Below, piece by piece: positions 6,236-8,502 of a DNA stretch of 8,502 nt. Source of the DNA: Faecalibacterium prausnitzii (GTDB lineage Bacteria > Bacillota > Clostridia > Oscillospirales > Ruminococcaceae); NCBI GenBank assembly GCA_002313795.1, contig DCCL01000096.1, forward strand, positions 1 to 8,502, in the 5' to 3' direction. Both the position numbers and the translations under genes were made by a program. Numbering within the stretch: position 1 is the first letter of the stretch; every line of letters begins with the position of its first letter. Below the pieces are notes generated by a model. It searched no databases and had not been told where the DNA came from. It saw only the letters and a list, made by a program, of their open reading frames with translations.

Positions 6236-7546
6236 ATGGAAGGACCGCAATTCCGGCAGGAGCTGTCGCAGCAGCTCAAGCTCTGCCCACAGCTCATCCA
6301 GAATATGGCCCTGCTGCAGATGAACGTGCAGGATCTTCGCGATTTTTTGGAACGTGCCGTGGAAGAGAACCCGATGCTTGAACGGCAGGAGCCGTCCGGC
6401 GATGCATTCCGGGAGCTGTCGTCCCGGCACGAGTGGATGCGAATTTCTGCCGACGCCCCGCCTGAACCGGGTGCCGAAGACTGCAAGCTGAACAGCCGGG
6501 AAAGCTTTCTACGTGACCAGCTGATGCGCAAAAAACTTCCGCCGAAGCTTTTGTCCCTCTGCACCTACCTCACAGAGCTTCTGGACGATGACGGCTTTCT
6601 TCCGCCGGAAGAGCTGGAGCATCTGTACCATCTGGGGCTTCCAGATGCCATGCTTGAGGAAGCACTTGCCACAGTACAAACCTTGGAACCTGCTGGAATC
6701 GCAGCCCGCAGCTTGTCCGAGTGCCTTCTGCTCCAACTCCGGCGCACCGGACAGGAAACGCCTTTGCTCACAGAGCTTGTCTCCCACCACCTCGAAGCCC
6801 TCGCCCGCCAGCAGTACAGCCAGCTCGCGCACCAGCTCCACTGCACCAAGGCCGAAATCGAACGCGCTGCCGCTCAGATTGCCCAGCTTGACCCTCACCC
6901 CGGACGATGGGACGCACCGACTGCCGAGCCGGTGCAGTACATCCAGCCTGACTCCTATGTGCTGGAAGAGAACGGAACGCTTTCCGTAGTGCTCAACGAC
7001 TTCTATCTTCCGCGCCTCACCCTCAATGCCCAGTATGAAGAAATGATGCACTCTGCCGATGCAGAAACTGTCTCCTATCTGCGCCGCAGCTCCAAGCAGG
7101 CACAGGAGCTTATCAACGGACTTTCCCGTCGGGGCGAAACTCTGCGCCGGTGTCTGGAAGCTGTGGTCGAGGCGCAGGCGTCCTTTTTTCTTCTGCCGGA
7201 TGGCGTTCTCTCCCCCATGACCCGCCGCACGTTGGCAGCATCTCTCGGGTTGAATCCATCCACCATCACCCGAGCATTGAAGGACAAATATCTTCAGTGC
7301 CGCAGGGGCATTTACCCTCTCAGCGAGTTTTTTTCTCAGCCTGTCGGCAGCAAATCCCCGCAGGAAATCCGCGCCCGGATGGTGCAGCTCCTGCGGCAGG
7401 AGCCAAACCTCAACGACCGCCTTCTCTGGGAGCGCCTGACGCAGGAAGGCTTCCAGCTCGCACAACGCACCGTCTCCAAATACCGTCAGCAGCTTGACCT
7501 TCCCATTGCCAGCCGACGCCCGAAAAATAAAGGAGGAGCCCCATGA
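6236..7546 (+). CDS. rpoN: RNA polymerase sigma-54 factor
   Basis: A 436-residue protein of normal length for sigma-54. The N-terminal activator-interacting region (about 1-50) has the Gln/Leu-rich pattern QQLKLCPQLIQNMALLQMN and ends EENPMLE. A short acidic region II follows. The core-binding domain contains QTLEPAGIAARSLSECLLLQL (148-168), close to the family motif LDPPGxxARDLxECLLLQL, and VQYIQPDSYV (233-242). The DNA-binding domain has the helix-turn-helix LAASLGLNPSTITRAL (333-348) followed by KYLQCRRGIYPLSEFF, and the RpoN box appears as QRTVSKYRQQL (410-420, usual ARRTVAKYRE), which reads the -24 element. ATG 6236 has AGGAAGTGAG five bases upstream. It is divergent from a sigma-54 activator gene and shares a 4-bp overlap with the following thioesterase gene. 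Whether it is the only rpoN of the genome cannot be told from this window. Confidence 0.95.
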   Translation: MEGPQFRQELSQQLKLCPQLIQNMALLQMNVQDLRDFLERAVEENPMLERQEPSGDAFRELSSRHEWMRISADAPPEPGAEDCKLNSRESFLRDQLMRKKLPPKLLSLCTYLTELLDDDGFLPPEELEHLYHLGLPDAMLEEALATVQTLEPAGIAARSLSECLLLQLRRTGQETPLLTELVSHHLEALARQQYSQLAHQLHCTKAEIERAAAQIAQLDPHPGRWDAPTAEPVQYIQPDSYVLEENGTLSVVLNDFYLPRLTLNAQYEEMMHSADAETVSYLRRSSKQAQELINGLSRRGETLRRCLEAVVEAQASFFLLPDGVLSPMTRRTLAASLGLNPSTITRALKDKYLQCRRGIYPLSEFFSQPVGSKSPQEIRARMVQLLRQEPNLNDRLLWERLTQEGFQLAQRTVSKYRQQLDLPIASRRPKNKGGAP

Positions 7547-7932
7547 ACTACACCGACCTTACCGCCTACCGCAAGAGCAATCCCTTCATGGATTTTTGCG
7601 GCATTGAAGCTGTCCGTGCAGAACGCGATGATTGTGAAGTGAAAATGACCATCACTCCCACCAGCAAGAATGTTCATGGCTTTGTCCACGGCGGTCTGCT
7701 TTTCACTCTCGCAGATTGTGTAGCCGGCCTGACCGCCCACAGCGATGGCCGCCACTATGTGACCCAGAGCGCCCATATGAATTTCATCCACAACCTGACC
7801 GAGGGAACCGTCCACGCCTACGGCACGACCATCCGCCGCGGCCGCACGGTCGTCATCGTCCATGTCCAAATCAAAAGTGAAGACGGCGCTCTGCTCACAG
7901 ATGGGGTTCTGGATATGTTTTGTGTAAAATAA
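7543..7932 (+). CDS. PaaI-type hot-dog thioesterase
   Basis: A 129-residue single hot-dog domain protein, the usual size for PaaI/YbgC-like acyl-CoA thioesterases, which hydrolyse CoA thioesters in the cytoplasm as tetramers. The signature is KNVHGFVHGGLLFTLAD (42-58): the HGG turn at the start of the central helix and D58 at the catalytic acid position of the PaaI group. A beta-rich C-terminal half (residues 72-128) completes the fold. The start ATG overlaps the rpoN stop (ATGA at 7543-7546) and a GGAGGAG site lies inside the end of rpoN, so translation is probably coupled. Its substrate is unknown; it might rescue CoA from dead-end thioesters made by the nearby CoA-transferase pathway, but the two are on opposite strands. 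The stop is followed within 13 bases by an unrelated integrase fragment and no terminator is seen. Confidence 0.88.
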   Translation: MNYTDLTAYRKSNPFMDFCGIEAVRAERDDCEVKMTITPTSKNVHGFVHGGLLFTLADCVAGLTAHSDGRHYVTQSAHMNFIHNLTEGTVHAYGTTIRRGRTVVIVHVQIKSEDGALLTDGVLDMFCVK

Positions 7933-7944
7933 AATTCAAGGCTC

Positions 7945-8301
7945 CCTAAATGGCAGGATGCACACCCGGAGTTCCCGCGTATCGTGTTTCACGGTCTGCG
8001 GCATTCCAGTGCGACCTATCAGCTGATGATTTCCGGCGGCGATGTGAAGGCTGTTCAGGGAACCACAGGACATACCACGGCGGATATGCTGGTGAACACC
8101 TACGCCCACATCCAGCAGTCCTCCCGTGTAGAACTGGGCAAGAAGTTTGAGGAAGGTTTCTACACTAAACAGGAAAGCCCCAGCCCGCAGGCTGTACCCG
8201 CCGAAGGCGAACCTACTATCTCTATGTCCGCTCTGCTGGAACTTCTGAAGAATGCAGACCCCGAAGTAAAGGCGCAGCTCCGTCTGGCTCTGCTGACCTG
8301 A
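7945..8301 (+). pseudogene. C-terminal fragment of a tyrosine recombinase/phage-type integrase
   Basis: The frame reads PKWQDAHPEFPRIVFHGLRH straight after the thioesterase stop and continues to TGA at 8299-8301, about 118 codons. It carries the C-terminal catalytic boxes of tyrosine recombinases: H-x-x-R in FHGLRHSSAT (His codon 7990, Arg 7999), the second His in GHTTADM (8071), and the nucleophile Tyr in NTYAHI (8101). It ends with a polar, low-complexity tail and a helical LLELLKNADPEVKAQL segment. The N-terminal arm-binding and core-binding domains and the first catalytic Arg are missing, and no ribosome site precedes the GTG at 7984. A full integrase is normally 350-400 residues, so this is a decayed remnant of an integrated element. 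Recombinase assignment is firm; the kind of parent element is unknown. Confidence 0.85.
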
Positions 8302-8328
8302 TGCAAAATCTGCTAGCGAAAATCACGA

Positions 8329-8357
8329 CCGTGCAAAAGCCGTGCATTGACCGTGCA
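8329..8357 (+). repeat. Three CCGTGCA repeats with an 11-bp period
   Basis: CCGTGCA occurs at 8329-8335, 8340-8346 and 8351-8357, each start exactly 11 bases after the last, with variable 4-base spacers (AAAG, TTGA). The regular helical phasing just past an integrase 3' end suggests arm-type protein-binding sites of an attachment region or an iteron-like array, but only three copies are present. Confidence 0.55.
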
Positions 8358-8359
8358 AT

Positions 8360-8375
8360 CCCCGATTTTTCGGGG
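8360..8375 (+). repeat. Short GC-rich hairpin after the CCGTGCA repeats
   Basis: CCCCGA (8360-8365) and TCGGGG (8370-8375) form a 6-bp stem with a 4-T loop. The plus strand continues TTACATAAC, so the T-tract expected of an intrinsic terminator is missing. It may end transcription weakly or be part of the attachment region. Confidence 0.4.
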
Positions 8376-8384
8376 TTACATAAC

Positions 8385-8416
8385 AAAAAAGGACGTCAAA
8401 TCTTACTATTTGACGT
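8385..8416 (-). terminator. Terminator-like hairpin reading leftward
   Basis: ACGTCAAAT (8393-8401) and ATTTGACGT (8408-8416) form a perfect 9-bp stem with a 6-base loop. On the minus strand it is followed by CC and six T (complement of A 8385-8390). The stem is AT-rich, so termination would be weak, but the form fits a gene coming in from the right edge. The remaining bases to 8502 hold no feature I recognise. Confidence 0.4.
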
Positions 8417-8502
8417 TCAAAATCTGGTGCACCTCGCGCACTCATATCCAAACTTTTTTCTGCTTTCACGGCTTCGCCAAAAGTGACCGTTTCCGTACCT
8501 TC

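Noticed and set aside
8301..8486. Plus-strand 61-codon frame after the integrase remnant
   Set aside because: It overlaps the integrase stop, runs through the CCGTGCA repeats and both hairpins, and resembles no protein I know.
8323..8502. Minus-strand frame of 59 codons open to the right edge, ending TGA at 8323-8325
   Set aside because: Possible tail of a gene outside the window, but it contains the T-tract hairpin and the repeats, both strands are open here, and I see no family motif.
8426..8502. Possible tRNA or attachment-site tRNA end near the right edge (GGTGCACC palindrome at 8426-8433)
   Set aside because: No cloverleaf, T-loop or anticodon arm could be folded.
1..8502. CRISPR array, insertion sequence or riboswitch
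   Set aside because: No regularly spaced long repeats, no complete transposase with terminal repeats, and no leader with a recognisable riboswitch core were found.

Overview
The window looks like chromosome of a gut Firmicute of the Oscillospiraceae/Ruminococcaceae type, most like Faecalibacterium or a close relative. The grounds are a moderately high GC content with GC-ending codons, strong AGGAGG-type ribosome binding sites, rho-independent terminators, a Firmicutes-style sigma-54 factor, and a tyrosine-recombinase tail of a kind I associate with such genomes. The genus is an inference, not a demonstrated match.

Layout. From the left, a minus-strand operon runs 3813 to 272: a MatC/DASS-type dicarboxylate carrier (2560-3813), a class III (CaiB/BaiF) CoA-transferase (1307-2500) and an HMG-CoA lyase-family enzyme (272-1180). 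It ends at a hairpin terminator with a T-tract at 95-140. Upstream, at 3814-4148, is a compact control region: a sigma-54 -24/-12 promoter with one mismatch (3908-3924), the terminator of the upstream regulator gene (4003-4037), and a cluster of helically phased TGNRACA half-sites forming nested palindromes (4084-4146), which I read as an enhancer. Next on the minus strand is a sigma-54 enhancer-binding activator with PrpR_N, PAS, AAA+ and Fis-type HTH parts (4149-6065). Divergently, on the plus strand, lie rpoN, encoding sigma-54 itself (6236-7546), and a hot-dog thioesterase gene overlapping it by 4 bp (7543-7932). Thirteen bases after the thioesterase stop codon begins the C-terminal third of a tyrosine integrase with no N-terminus (7945-8301). 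It is followed by three 11-bp-phased CCGTGCA repeats and two hairpins.

How it fits together. The most interesting reading is a self-contained sigma-54 regulon on about 7.3 kb: the sigma factor, its activator, the enhancer, the -24/-12 promoter and the target operon. The target encodes a minimal three-step route: import a dicarboxylate, load it with CoA by transfer from another acyl-CoA, and cleave the branched 3-hydroxyacyl-CoA to acetyl-CoA plus a keto acid. 3-Hydroxy-3-methylglutarate is the simplest candidate substrate, and citramalate or a similar tertiary-hydroxy dicarboxylate is the main alternative. The substrate and the regulatory wiring are inferred; the gene families and the DNA motifs are read directly from the sequence.
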